Positions 1 through 11,514 of a DNA stretch of 64,000 nucleotides are shown here, piece after piece. The notes below the pieces were generated by a model. The model was not told where the DNA came from and did no database searches. It saw only the letters and a program-made list of their open reading frames with translations. This stretch comes from Symsagittifera roscoffensis. Taxonomy: Eukaryota; Xenacoelomorpha; Acoela; Convolutidae. Made by a program: the position numbers and the translations under genes. Position 1 is the first letter of the stretch; each line of letters opens with the position of its first letter. The DNA lies in assembly GCF_963678635.1 (NCBI RefSeq), contig NC_087068.1:49125724-49189723 (forward strand), written 5' to 3'.

Positions 1-26
1 GTTAAACCTATATTTACATATGAGTT

Positions 27-400
27 ATTGTTCCGACTTTCGTAACGAAAGTAACGGAGTATTTGTGTTGGGGTGGTTTTTTTCTTTAGACAAACTTAGA
101 CTCTTTAACTAGCCATTTTCGACGGATTTTTTAGTTATAATTCAACAAATTTTGTTGTCTTGAGCTTATATTTGAAAAGATTATTTAATGTGATCCTTTT
201 CTTTAAATCTATATCGGTTTAAAGCTTGCCAATTCGGCCAGTTTGGGACAATTTTGCGCTGTTAACGCGTAAGCGGAGATTTAATCCGTCTTAGAAATTG
301 TTCCAATTCATTTAAGGAAGCATATTTAGCCATAATTGATTTGCCACTAGGAGCGAAATCTATCACTTTGTGCTTTATTGTGCTAGAACGGGCGATATTA
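27..400 (+). repeat. GTTCCGAC interspersed repeat, diverged copy
   Basis: This is a diverged and 3'-incomplete member of a roughly 540-bp repeat family seen six times in the window (also at 1071, 8812, 40683, 41242 and 55795). It begins with GTTCCGACTTTCG, whose CTTTCG/CGAAAG arms form a small hairpin, and keeps the internal block TTAACGCGTAAGCGG. Identity fades after about position 400. It holds no coding sequence. It looks like a non-autonomous DNA element, but the class is not certain. Confidence 0.75.
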
Positions 401-1070
401 TATTTTCAGTCATCATCTTAGTCGAGCGAGACAGTAGGTTTGACTCATTTATCTAACAAATATCACCCAAATTGAGCTGGCGCTCGAAAGAAACGCACCA
501 ACTGATTCGCAGACCAAATGACATTCATGTACATTTCGGCACGGAGATATCTTTTTTTTTGGTCAAAACATTCATTGGCTAACATTGCCGGAAAAGTTTG
601 CGGTGCTGCCCAAGCCGAAAATTATAAGGCGCGAGTGCATCAATGCGCCTTATGCGTAATAGGCCGGTTGCTTAACGAACTTTCAACAAAAGACGAAAGA
701 TTGAAAAACTGCTCATGACGGCGATGTGTCACAGCGTCGGCAGGTCGGTTCGGTAATGGACGAAACAAGCGCTTTTTTCGTCAGTCAGTCGCTGCACTAT
801 GACCATACTGAAACGTCAACGCCGCGCTCTGTTTGCAATGCGACGAGTACACACGACTGGATCGGTAGCTTACAAATGCTTTTGTGACTTATAAAGTCTT
901 TGGTTCTATTTCAAACCTAATACATGAAATATCCTTTCTTTAGGAGGAACTGTTAAATTCCGCACTTTCTTAGAAGGTCGGAACAATGATAGGCCAGGAA
1001 AAAGTATTTTACAGAAAAACAAGATGTTTTAACCGTTTTATTCGAGCTATTTTTTTCTCGCTGTTTGTTA
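401..1070. other. Non-coding stretch
   Basis: I see no gene, tRNA or recognisable element here. The short open frames have no coding character. Local GC content is somewhat higher at 700-860 than around it, but no motif was recognised. Confidence 0.5.
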
Positions 1071-1290
1071 TTGTTCCGACTATTTGCAAAAAAAATACGG
1101 AAAAATTGTGCTCGGGGTAATTTTTTTCGCCAGACAAATTTCGACCAGCCAGTTTTGACGGATTTTTTCATAGCATGCGAAATTTATCGTTTTCCTGAGC
1201 TTTAATTTAAAAAAATGTGTTTCACCTGTGATCATTTTTTATTAAAGTCATAGGGGTTTATTGATTGCCCGTTTTGGCCAATTTTGGGAC
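1071..1290 (+). repeat. GTTCCGAC repeat, 5' fragment
   Basis: This is a second, more decayed 5' part of the GTTCCGAC family. It keeps TGTTCCGAC, GTGCTCGGGGT and the ACCTGTGATCATTTTT block seen in the 40.7-kb and 55.8-kb copies. The 3' half with the CAGGGC hairpin is missing. Confidence 0.65.
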
Positions 1291-1433
1291 TATTAAGATC
1301 CGATATATTCCAAACTATTAACGACATATTCCAAATTGAATTGAGTCCTGCCATTTGGTAATTTAATATTTAGCGTATGCAAAAAGTTTCGATTTGTTGT
1401 GTGGGGGAAGGGCTAATTTTCAAAAAAAATCTC

Positions 1434-1990
1434 TTTTACGGCAGATTTTTATTTAGTTTTGATGTTAGTTTGAGAAGCAGCAAGAAAACCTAGAGTCTAA
1501 CAAAACATAACTGAAAATTAAATATGAACAAGGATATACGTTTGCTCTGCAAGTAGCCCAGAATTTACCAAAAAATCTGAGAACAAACCAAAAGACTCGA
1601 CAAAAAAATTTAAAATGAAGAAAATGTATCATTTTTTCAAAATTTACTGCTATTATTTCAGTGAGAAGAAACTCAGTTACCAGAAGAAAAAGATGAGTGA
1701 CTGAGAGATAAGAACGATAAAAGTGAAAAGTGAAAACAGGTGAAAAAAAAACGAAATTAGTTTTTGTAGTAGTTGTATAGCCACCTCCAGCGCTTGGGAT
1801 TGGGAAATTAGAGATAACATTTCGTAGGCAGGGCGCAGGAATGAGTAGAAGCGAAATTGGGAACAAGAAATTTATCCAAAGTTTTCTACCTAGAACAATT
1901 TGAGAAACTTTTGGAAAAAAGGAAAAAAATGTATTTTTTCGATTTTTAAAATAAAACTTAAACGTTTTTAGTTTTTCAGCGAAGGTTTTG
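1434..1990. repeat. Direct repeat, left copy (~557 bp)
   Basis: This segment is repeated almost letter for letter at 2331-2888. Both copies run from CTTTTACGGCAGATTT through ACGTTTGCTCTGCAAG to a shared AAACGTTTTTAGTTTT end, with only scattered substitutions and small indels. The two copies lie about 898 bp apart start to start. The cause is either a local tandem duplication or two insertions of one element. A long minus-strand open frame inside (1465-1866) is rich in phenylalanine from A-runs and is not a gene. Confidence 0.85.
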
Positions 1991-2330
1991 TTAGTGGAAT
2001 GATATAGTGGAAAATGTTGGAACTGTCTTTACAATTTTCAAAGATAGTTGGTACTGGTACTCAAAAAAACGGGGTGCAGAGATTCTTAACCTGATTGTTC
2101 TGACTGCCCTTTCAGTTATTCTTCAGTTTTTTTGCTGAAGAACTTTTCTGTTGAAGATAATTGTAACTTTTGGACAGCTGACAAAAAATAGTTTTCCTCG
2201 TTACGGAATAAATATCATCATTCAGCTCAATTAATTTCTCTTCAGAACTTTTCTTCATCTATTTATGCGTTATCATAATTGTGTTACGGTTTGATAGTCA
2301 TAAATAAATTTAAGTTGCGAGCTCTCAGCG

Positions 2331-2888
2331 CTTTTACGGCAGATTTTTATTTAGTTTCGATGTTAGTTTGAGAAGTAGCAAGAAAACCTAGAGTCTAACA
2401 AATCAAAACTGAAAACTAAATATGAACAAGGATATACGTTTGCTCTGCAAGTAGCCCAGAATTTACCAAAAAAATCCGAGAAAAAACCAAAAGACTCGAC
2501 AAAAAAATTTAAAATGAAGAAAATGTATCATTTTTTCAAACTTTACTGCTATTATTTCAGTGAGAAGAAACTCAGTTAGCAGAAGAAAAAGATGAGTGAC
2601 TGAGAGGTAAGAACGATAAAAGTGAAAAGTGATAACAGGTAAAAAAAAAACGAAATTAGTTTTTGTAGTAGTTGTTTAGCCTCCTCCAGCGCTTGGGATT
2701 GGGAAATTAGAGATAACGTTTGGTAGGCAGGGCGCAGGAATGAGTAGAAGCGAAATTTGGGAACAAGAAATTTATCCAAAATTTTCTACCTAGAACAATT
2801 TGAGAAATTTTTTGGAAAAAAGGAAAAATATATATTTTTTCGATTTAAAAAAAAAAACTTAAACGTTTTTAGTTTTTCAGCGAGTGTT
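2331..2888. repeat. Direct repeat, right copy (~558 bp)
   Basis: Partner of the repeat at 1434-1990. Few differences separate the copies, so the duplication is recent compared with the decayed elements nearby. The unique spacer between the copies (1991-2330) holds nothing recognisable. Confidence 0.85.
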
Positions 2889-4319
2889 TTGTTAGTAGGA
2901 TGATTTTCATTGTCGTCATTTTTCATTGAGTCTATCGACGAATATAAATACATTACTGTAAAAAAAACTAAAACATATAATATACCGAAACTATTGCTGG
3001 GAAATTAGGTTTTTTGGTCAAAAAATAACCTCGAGAGAGATGCTAATTTTTTGTTTTTTAGCTAGGGCACACACCAGAATTATCCAACAAAAAGTCAGTT
3101 AACTTAATTTAGATCAATCCGGTGAAATAAGTCAGCTTTCAATTTTAAGTCGTGATATGTTTCCAAAAATTGGAAGGGAAAATTTTGTTGGAATATCGAG
3201 ACTTTTCTTAAGTTAAGAGAAATGTTGATAATCAGAACTTCGTTCAAAGTTTTTGGGCGACAATGAAATTGCATCAACAAAAGTGCAGCTTGATCTTTAC
3301 GCAAAAAAGAAAATGGTTGAAGAAACAGTGAAATCTATAAAAGTAACGCCTTTGATGCAAACTTGATGGCGTCTTAGCTATAAAAATAGATTTGAATCTT
3401 ATCTAATTTTGAGTGTTTTGAAAAAACCAGAAAAACCAAGAAAAAAACAGATATTTTTTCAGTTTTATTCTATTTAATCGAGCTTGAAAAAGCGAGTTTT
3501 GCCAGAATTGTATTTCAACCAAGAAACTAAAAAGTAACAAACTTTTGGTAGAAAATAAGTCATTGTTTTTGTTATTTTTGTCCAAAAAATTTTTTTTAAG
3601 TTTTTTAAATCAAAGCATTATGTTTCTATATAACGGAGCATGCGTATGAGTTTTGCATTTCAAAAACACCATAAAAAGTTATTTGGCTTTTCAAATTCTT
3701 TGCAGCATTCTTAATGTTGTCCAAGAATTTTGAATTTTAATACTGACTAGATTGAATAAGATTGCTTTTTATTTCGGTCTCAATTCGCAAGCAACGCAGC
3801 TTTAAATACAATTACTTTGTTAATACTAACTGTATGGTATATATGGATTTGTCACAGTTCTGATTTTGCCGAAGGCTGTTTGTATGAAACACTCAAATTT
3901 TTCAGCTAGTAGGTATTTTACGTGGGTATTTTATCCAAAAATATGCATATTTATGAAGCATAACTCAGTTTTTGCACTTTAAATTACTTCGTTGAAATTC
4001 AAATTACCCAACAGCCACAGGGAAAAAACTGAACATAAGAGCTACAAAGAACTTAGTAGTTCAAAGATATCATTTTTAAAACTGATTATACGAATACTTC
4101 GGTGCTACTATCTTTGTGTGTAAATGGGGGTTAATTATTATTTTTTCGAAATTCTTTTTGTGCGCCCTGCATAGCCCCCCCAGCAGCATTGGAGGTGCCT
4201 CATCTATTACTACTACTGTTGAAATTAATAAGGAGGTCAGTGTAGTAAAGTTTTGACTAAAGTAGTGTGAAAACCGAAAACCAGCTTTCCTCGATACTGA
4301 CAAAATGTCTCAAGTTTTT
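2889..4319. other. Non-coding stretch
   Basis: AT-rich DNA with no supported gene, RNA or element. Open frames here are short and overlap simple A/T runs. Confidence 0.5.
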
Positions 4320-4524
4320 TCATTACGAGGCCAAACTGTGCACTGGATTGGCGCAAAATTTTTTGTCTGCATGTTCCTGGGTTCTAGAGACAAGTTTTTG
4401 AAAATGTTAACACTTTGTCAGAACAATAAAAAAACATGAAAGAACAAAAGAAGAACAAAAGGAGCGTCCTTGTTGGGGACTTCACTTACAATTCACAAAA
4501 TGCCCAGTTTGGCCTCGTAATGCT
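4320..4524. mobile_element. Small inverted-repeat element (MITE-like)
   Basis: The left end CATTACGAGGCCAAACTG and the right end CAGTTTGGCCTCGTAATG are reverse complements, about 205 bp apart. That is the shape of a short non-autonomous DNA element. A single end with the same sequence (CAGTTTGGCCTCCTAATG) lies near 50055, showing the family is dispersed. No coding sequence. Confidence 0.65.
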
Positions 4525-4784
4525 GTGAAAACTGAATCACGGCCAAAAAAGCTTCAATGTGTTATGTGCTACTGCATTGCGTCGCCTGTGAGCTATCTTC
4601 AATGTAGTCAAAAACGGCTCGAAAAAAAATAAAATCGACCTCAATTCATGCTCCTGCCGATATATTTTTCATTATTGATTAGAAATACTTAAATTTTATC
4701 TTAGTTTCTGACTGAAATTTTTTGATCAGTTTAAAAAAGCAGAAATTGTTGTAACTTTTGATTTCTAATCTAATGTTTGATCAT

Positions 4785-4865
4785 AATGTCGTGATGGGAT
4801 TTGAACCACCAATCTTACATTGACCATACAAACATGCCAACATAGTCGTACCAAATTAACCCATT
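4785..4865 (-). repeat. tRNA-like remnant
   Basis: The minus strand carries GGTTCAAATCCC, a good match to the RNA polymerase III B box (GGTTCRANYCC), with an A-box-like TTGGCATG about 45 bp before it. The ends do not pair into an acceptor stem. It is therefore read as a tRNA-derived remnant or SINE head, not a working tRNA. Confidence 0.4.
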
Positions 4866-4928
4866 GATCGAAACACGCACACTAGTGTTACTTAACAACA
4901 TGTGTTAGTTTGCATCATTTTGACTATT

Positions 4929-5492
4929 CCCGCACTGGAGTTTCATGGGAAATAATCGATTAGAATGGATTATATCGCCAAAAAAATCAACCCATATAAT
5001 CGATTTTCATGATCCATCTAACCATGAAAATGGGTTTGTAGGGGTTTATAATCGATTATTTTTAACACTTTAAAATCCTTTATAATATATTTTTTTGACA
5101 ATATAATCGTTTTTTTTTCTAGGCCACAAAAATCCATGAAAATCGATTTTTTTTCTGCTGAAAATTGTTTAATTTAGAACACGAACAAACATGTTCATAA
5201 AAAATTTGACCCACTCCCTATGCCATCCACTCCCACACTCCAAGTTTACCACCCCACCCCTAATTTATCCCTCCCTATTTTAAGCATTGTCATAATAAAT
5301 TTTATGATTTTAATCCATTTATAATTAATTGTTATCGATTATAATTAATTGTAATGGATTTTATTTATTTAAAAAATATTAGGCTTTTAATCCATTTTTA
5401 ATGGATTCTAATCGATTATTTTAGTAATTTTGTGTATACTGACTATAAAATGACTATATAATCGATTATTATCCATGAAACTCCAGTGCGGG
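4929..5492. mobile_element. Palindromic element rich in AATCGATTAT
   Basis: The element begins CCCGCACTGGAGTTTCATGG and ends with the reverse complement CCATGAAACTCCAGTGCGGG, so the terminal inverted repeats are at least 20 bp. Its interior is packed with variants of TAATCGATTATA on both sides, so much of the 564 bp can fold on itself. It has no ORF. Target duplications are not evident. It is best called a MITE-like foldback element. Confidence 0.75.
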
Positions 5493-5549
5493 TTGTGTAT
5501 GCTCAAAACGTGTAGAATCAACATGATTGGCTAATATTGAAACTGATTT

Positions 5550-6499
5550 CCCGGGTTGACCTCCATACACCGAAAATGGTTATCATACAATTCCATACAT
5601 CAAGTGTATGGAAAAATGCTTGTCATACAATTTTCATTCAATTTCTAAAAATGGTTGAAAACTGGTATAAACTTATTTCTGTGGATGTTTGATTCTTATA
5701 AAACAGTCTGGTGATAAAAAACTGAGGTTCTCGTTTTTTTGAAAGAAAATTCTTACCAATACAATTCCCATATATGGGAATTGTATGACTGGCATTTTTT
5801 GATGGCGACACAAAAACAATTTTTTAAGTAATTTTGAAAATTTGGCCCAAAAAATTTTTTTGTTTTTTTTTCAACCGCAAATCGAATTTCGTACGCAAAC
5901 AAACATTTTCCGAAATTTTTTTTTTTGCATGCAAAGTTTAATATTTTGTGTGCATAACGTAGTCCTGGATACGATAAAATTGGCTTTTATTTTCTTTTCA
6001 CTTAATTTTTTTTTTAAAACGCTGAAAATTCCTATTTCTTTTGTATGGGGTGTTAATTTAGGCCTTGATCAATGTCTGATAACTTGAAAATTCAAAAATT
6101 TAAAATAATCATCATTAAAAAATTTTGCCAAAAAATAAAAGTTCGTTACTTTTGTTATATCAATTGTGAAAAACATCCAAATTCAGGAAGTTTGCTATGC
6201 ATTGTAAATGCAAGACCGTCCAACCTTTGGTGTTTTGAGTAACCAAGGTCTTTGTCACTTGTGTTCGGTTGCAAACACAACCAAAAATTTTTCAGAAACT
6301 AAGAAAGCTTTAGAAAGAAAAAATCAAAATTTTTGGTTTATGGAAAAACACCTAACATACAATTTTCATATATGGAAAAATGTTTATCATAGAGATTTGA
6401 TGCAATGTTCTGTACGTATGGCATTGTATGGAATTGTATGACAAGAAGTTTTTCATAAATGGAAATTGTATGATTAGAAGTTTTGGTCAACCCGGGTTT
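5550..6499. mobile_element. CCCGGGTTGAC-ended inverted-repeat element
   Basis: The left end CCCGGGTTGACCTCC and the right end GGTCAACCCGGG are inverted. Inside are many variants of TCATACAATTTTCATA in both orientations. The left 530 bp (5550-6083) reappears inverted at 7846-8366, so either a 2.8-kb element with long terminal inverted repeats lies at 5550-8366 with an internal end at 6499, or two copies sit head to head. Open frames at 5842-6087 and 6208-6441 are chance frames in the repeat. Related sequence fills 45.9-49.5 kb. Confidence 0.6.
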
Positions 6500-7845
6500 A
6501 CAATTACCTTGGATAATGCCAATGTCTAATATTAGAAAAGAAATTGATAGTTTCGTTACAGAAAACCGAAAAAGTAATGATTGATTATCTTTACCAAGTT
6601 TCTATTTAGTTTGGAAACCTTTGTGATTGGTTGCATCGAAGGTAAAAGCTGAAATAAATTGACTAAGGTATTACTTACAAGCAAGTCGCTTTGTTTGTTT
6701 GGGAGTCGTAACTGCACACTTCCAACGTTTTACAAGGATATGGCTCCGGGCAATTTCCTAAAAATTGCAATCATAAAAAAATTGAGTAGAACATTTTTTG
6801 ATTTCTTCATAGTGATGACTACAGTTTACAGTTTCAGCATGCGATCATCTCTTTTTCAATCATAGCTTAGTTCATTATTAACTGTCAAAATTGCCCTTTA
6901 TCACTTCTTAAAAACATTGCCAGCACAACTCTAGTCATCTTGAAAATCTAAAATTTATGAACACATCCCCAAATACCTGTATAATGGCTCTGCAATCGAA
7001 CAAGTGAATTAAAAAGTTTCTTGAAAACTATATTTTATTACTTTTCAAATATTTTAATGATCTAATATTGTTTTTTGATTAACATCCGAATTTTATTCAT
7101 TTGATTATTTGAAACAGACATCTGGTTTCAGTTTTGCCTTGTGTGAGAACAAAAAGAATTCAGCAGGGGTCAATTAAAAAGAAGTCGTCAACTTTAGAGA
7201 AGTTCTTCGGTTCTAGACAAAAAAATCAGAAAAATTTGAACTACTTTGAGCAAAAAATTATACTGATGATTTTTACTTAATTCATGGTCGCAATGCTTCT
7301 CCTTGCTGCTCATGTCTTCATATTCAATTGATTTGCTAATGCTTAAAATTGTTTTGAAACCAAAAAATCATTAGCAAGTTTTGCAAAAAAAATCGTGTCA
7401 AAAATTGAGTTTTGTACTGATGATTAAAAGTTAGTTCATGGTCGCAAGGTTTCATTCTTTAGCTCATAATTCTCGATTCATAAAGTTTTAAATCTACAAG
7501 AATTTTTTTTAAAAACGCTCGCAACCATGGTTTTCAAAACAAATCTTTATAAATCTTCAAAACTCTTTGCATTCTTTGCTTTTTATTTTCAAGATTCTTG
7601 GAGTTTTCTTTAAAATCTTTACCAATCATCAAGATTTTTGACACGATCTTACCAAATTTTCAAAGACTTTTCTTCAAATTTTTTCACAGAATCTTCAAAA
7701 TTTGTCTAAGATCGCAAAGATTGCTGGGCCTGGGAGACTTTATTAACTTTTGCATTTAGCTTATTGTATTCATTCAAATCTCCCTTGAATTGCTGAATTT
7801 TTTTTTCACTGATTTTATATATTTTTTTCTTTCATATTTTTAAAT
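6500..7845. other. Sequence between the inverted copies
   Basis: No transposase motif or gene recognised. Two half-similar passages with TTCATGGTCGCAA lie near 7285 and 7436, and 7540-7720 is a low-grade CTTCAAAATCTTT repeat. Confidence 0.4.
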
Positions 7846-8366
7846 TATCAGACATTGATCAAGGCATACATAAACATGCGATAGAAAAAAATAGGATTTT
7901 TCAGCGTTTTTGAAGAAAGTTATAAAGCGAAAAGAAAGAACTTCCAACACTAGCGTATCCAGGACTACGTTTTGCACACAAAAAATTAAAATTTTTCATG
8001 CTAAATTCTTAAAAGAAAATTGTTGTTTGAGTACAAGTTTCGATTTGCGGTTGAAAAAAAAATTAAAAAAATTACGGGGCAGTTTCAAAATGACTTGAAA
8101 ATTTTTGTATCGCCCTCAAAAAATACTAGTCATACAATTTCCGTATGTGGGAATTGTATGATAAGCATTTTTTTTTTCAAAAACAAAAGCTCGGTTGTTT
8201 CGTCTCCAGACTGGTTTATTAGAATCAAACAGCCGCAGAAATTAGTTTATATCTTTTTTCAACCATTTTTCGGAATTGTACGAAAATTGTATGACAAGCA
8301 TTTTTCCATACGCTTGATGTATGGAATTGTATGATAAGCATTTTGGTGCATAGAGATTAACCCGGG
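7846..8366. mobile_element. Inverted copy of the CCCGGGTTGAC element end
   Basis: This is the reverse complement of 5550-6083 with about one change in every several bases. It keeps CCATACATC/GATGTATGG, GTAGTCCTGGATACG and ends in AACCCGGGT at 8359-8367. It is non-coding; the open frame at 8020-8334 lies wholly inside the repeat. Confidence 0.7.
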
Positions 8367-8441
8367 TACTTAATAACAATATTAAAAGTTCGCCACCAAA
8401 TTCGAATTTCTGTAAAGTTTGTAATTGTGAGTTATATTTGA

Positions 8442-9377
8442 TGTGTATAACTCATAGAGTAATTTTGGATAAGGTACACCGTCTGTTCGTCACGCTATCT
8501 TATTTTCGGCCGGATAGATTCGTGCAACTTCTTAGTCTAATACCGATCCTAATCTTACTCTTATATCTACTAGTCTCAGGTTGTTTAACTAGTCTCTGCT
8601 AGGCTCAATAGATCTAGAGTATACTGGTTTTATTGCGGCTGCTGAAACTCTCTTGGAGAGGTAACTAATTTCTAAGTTAAATTCAAATCTCTCTGGTGCT
8701 GAACTTACAAGTAATTTCAGCACTTACAAATAAGTGGGTTGTTAGTTAGATGGATTATGATTGGTTAATATTAAATTTTTTACAGTGGTAAAATATCTAA
8801 TTTATATAAAACAAGACTGCTCGTATCAGGGCGAAGCCCTGAATGTTCCGACTGCCTTTTAAGGTTTATGGAGCAGTAATAACATTAAAAAATTCATTAA
8901 AAAAAACAGAATGAAAATATTTTTTTCTTCTAAAATTGGAAAATTTTTATGAAACTCATCCCCCCACACGCCATATAAAGTACAAAAGGATAGATTTCGC
9001 TCCATGTAACAAACCATTTATGGCAAGTAAGCTTCTTTTAACCAATTTGCAACGATTTCTAAGACGGATTAACTCTCCGCTTACGCGTTATTAGCGCGAA
9101 ATATATCGCGCGTTAATTGTCCCAAATTGGCCAAAATGGCAATCTTTGAACCCCCGTAACTTTACGAAAAATGATCACAGGTAAAATATCTTTTCAAATT
9201 TGAGCTCAAGACAACAATACCTTTCGAATGATATAAAAAAATTTCCGTCAAAAAAGGCTAGTTAAAAAGTCGAAATTTGTCTGAAGAAAAAAAAACCCAC
9301 CCCGAGCACAAATATTCCGTTACTTTCGTATCGAAAGTCGGAACAATAATAAAATGTAGTTTAGATCAGGTTCCAAT
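8442..9377 (-). mobile_element. Solo LTR split by a younger repeat
   Basis: Bases 8442-8811 and 9351-9377 together match the LTR-like sequence at 59357-59748. They share GTACACCGTCTG, TTTTCGGCCGGATAG, TTAACTAGTCTCTGC and the end TAGATCAGGTTCCA. The match is interrupted at about 8811 by a complete GTTCCGAC repeat, so that repeat inserted later. No retroviral-type ORF flanks it, so it is read as a solo LTR. Strand is given as that of the coding element at 60-64 kb. Confidence 0.65.
8812..9350 (-). mobile_element. GTTCCGAC repeat, full copy, inside the LTR
   Basis: A complete copy in reverse orientation. It starts ACAAGACTGCTCG with the hairpin CAGGGC-GAA-GCCCTG and ends at CGAAAGTCGGAACAA with the other hairpin. 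The unbroken LTR at 59.7 kb shows roughly what the empty site looked like. Hairpins near both ends and no clear terminal inverted repeat resemble Helentron-type non-autonomous elements, but this is only a suggestion. Confidence 0.75.
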
Positions 9378-9656
9378 TGCAACAAGCTTTTTTGTAAGTT
9401 TTAAAATAGCTGTTATATAAGAAGAAACAAAAAGAAAACACTAATTCAATGTTCTACTTAACTCATATGGGACAAGGGCTTTCAGTATATTTGGTGATTT
9501 TTATCAGCACAAAAAATCTGATTGATTTTTATCTCCTACTTACGTATTACCACAAAACGCACAACGTTCTGCTCATTTCATTCAAGTATGGATCAAGACA
9601 GAAGGGGTGACTTGAAACATAAGCTTATAAACCATGTGTTTGTACCTAATTTGTAG

Positions 9657-9802
9657 GGCTACCTGAGACGGGTTTCGATGGGTTGCATGAATGTACAATA
9701 GACGATAAAAACAACAATGCGGAGATTACAGTGGGCAAAATAGGAGAGCCCGACGAATGGAAAGCTAATTCCTGTGTGTACCTTGTAATTATGTGCCTTT
9801 AA
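9657..9802 (+). CDS. Possible last exon of an unknown plus-strand gene
   Basis: After an acceptor-like TTTGTAG, a 46-codon open frame runs to TAA at 9800-9802. It starts LPETGFDGLHECTID and holds NAEITVGKIGEPDEW and a cysteine near its end. The residue mix is protein-like, unlike the Phe/Lys-rich chance frames nearby, and AATAAA follows at once. The frame is closed a few codons upstream of the acceptor, so an earlier exon is needed, and I could not find one. I do not recognise the family. It lies tail to tail with the EGF-type gene on the other strand. Confidence 0.4.
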
Positions 9803-10075
9803 AAATAAAAGCAACTAATTTTATTTACGATAAAATCAGTTGGGTTTAGTCTGAAATAATACTCGATTTGATCAGAAAAATTTTGCTATCTGGACTACAG
9901 ATTGCGAAGAATGCAAGAATAAGAAGAAAAAGAAAATAAACAAAATAAAACTTTTTGAAAAGTAACGTAAGCCTTGATGATTTTCACATTTTTCGAGATT
10001 TTTAAAGGCGTTTAACGGAAGAAGTTATTTTTTTTATTTTTGACCGAGAAAAATGAGAAAACATTTTCTTGAGTT

Positions 10076-10101
10076 TTATTGCTTGGCCGCCAGACAAAAA
10101 G
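10076..10101 (-). CDS. Candidate 3'-terminal exon of the EGF-type gene
   Basis: On the minus strand a branch-point-like CTAAC is followed by an acceptor (AAACTCAG), then eight codons in the phase required by the preceding EGF exon (phase 1), reading AFCLAAKQ, then TAA overlapping AATAAA. The phase, the stop and the poly(A) signal agree. The exon is tiny and is supported by signals only. Confidence 0.3.
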
Positions 10102-10697
10102 CTGAGTTTAGGTTAGTTGATTACAACGTGTTGGATACAAGATAACAATAACTTTGGACACAAGATGACACAAGATATTTTTTGTAAGTTAGTACAAAGA
10201 ATCTTTAAACTAATTGAAAAAACTAATTTAAAAATTTTTTCTCTCCGCTATCTTAATTATAAACCAACATAGTAATCATCTTCTTTTTTTTGCTTCACTT
10301 TTATTTTACAGTACCTCTAAAGATTTTTAAGATTTTAGATGGGCTTTAGCCCCAATATATTTTTAATCAATCTGCTTCATTTTTCTTGTTATTTCACTAA
10401 CAAAAAATTTGGCTGAAATCGTACTGCACTAACACAATTATTCAATGCTCTGCGTATTTTTCAGTATGAAAATTTTTTAAACATAAATCATTATTAATTT
10501 ACAGCACATAAAACAATTTGGTTTAAATTTTATTACATATAACTGAGCGCGGCTAACAAATATAAGATTGCGCGGCTAACAAACCAGAAAAAATTGATCA
10601 CATGCAATATCATCTTTCTTCTCTAGGACACCAAAAACTTTTTTGTATGCGTCGCTGAAGAATTTTGCAAACAACAGAAATTATTTTAAAAACATAC

Positions 10698-10795
10698 CCT
10701 GATAAATTTTGACGCGTCGTTGTATTTCTTCTTCTGGGACGCGGGGGTATGGAACATAGATATTACAGCGTTCTCCCTCATAAAAATTTGGACAT
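10698..10795 (-). CDS. EGF module A, second exon (third disulfide loop)
   Basis: Acceptor TTTTCAG at 10796-10802 and donor GTATG after 10698 bound 98 nt. It encodes the last part of an EGF fold, CPNFYEGERC, with eight residues between the fifth and sixth cysteines and the Gly-Glu-Arg-Cys ending typical of EGF-receptor ligands, followed by a short linker ending RVKIYQ. The exon enters in phase 2 and leaves in phase 1, exactly as in module B. It joins 11515-11650 to make one EGF domain. Confidence 0.8.
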
Positions 10796-11514
10796 CTGAA
10801 AAACAATGAGATTTATCAGTTCGAAATACCTGCTTGCAAAATCTAGATAATTCAGAAATTTTGTGTTTTTTGTCAATTTTTTGTCAAAGACAGCACATCA
10901 TAGTGTTTTGAAGAAAAGTTGAATTGAGATCTAAGAAAAGTGAATTGAGATCTATGCTTTAGGTTCCGCGTAAAGTGGTTGCTGAAGTTTTAATAGTAGA
11001 TCAAACTAGATTGTTTCAAAATCAATTTAAGTTTTTTTTGGTACGTGAATCAGTCTTTATCTTTTTTGTCAGTGCAGGTGCTTTGTGAAAAGTTTTTTGT
11101 GAAAAAAATTTATCTGAATTTTGAAAAAAAAATTAAATAATTTTTTTGTTTTAGCTTTGTTAAATTTTTCGGTGGCTTTTTTTTCGACGAAAATTGTCTT
11201 AAGCACAAGTATCTGTCAAGAACGGTTCATTCAATCAAAAAAATTAATTGTATCAAGTTTTTGATGAAATGAATCTTGCTTCATCCTGCTGAAGAAAAAT
11301 TTTATTGGAAAAAAAACTAGCCCTGATTTATTTATTCCAGCAAAAATCAAAAATATCTGTCAAAATTTCTCAAGTTTCACAATAAATTTTTCTTTTTCTT
11401 TTCGTGAACGATCTCAATAAGTTTTTTTAAACCAAAAACAATAAACAAACAGCATTTTGAAATCAGAGTTATCTGGTCTCTTTTTTTACATAAACAGTTT
11501 TCTTTCATACTTAC

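Noticed and set aside
1465-1866. 133-codon minus-strand ORF
   Set aside because: It lies in the 560-bp duplicated segment, the other copy does not keep the frame, and the translation is Phe-rich from A-runs.
8020-8334. 104-codon ORF
   Set aside because: It falls wholly inside an inverted-repeat arm of the CCCGGGTTGAC element and is not kept open in the other arm.
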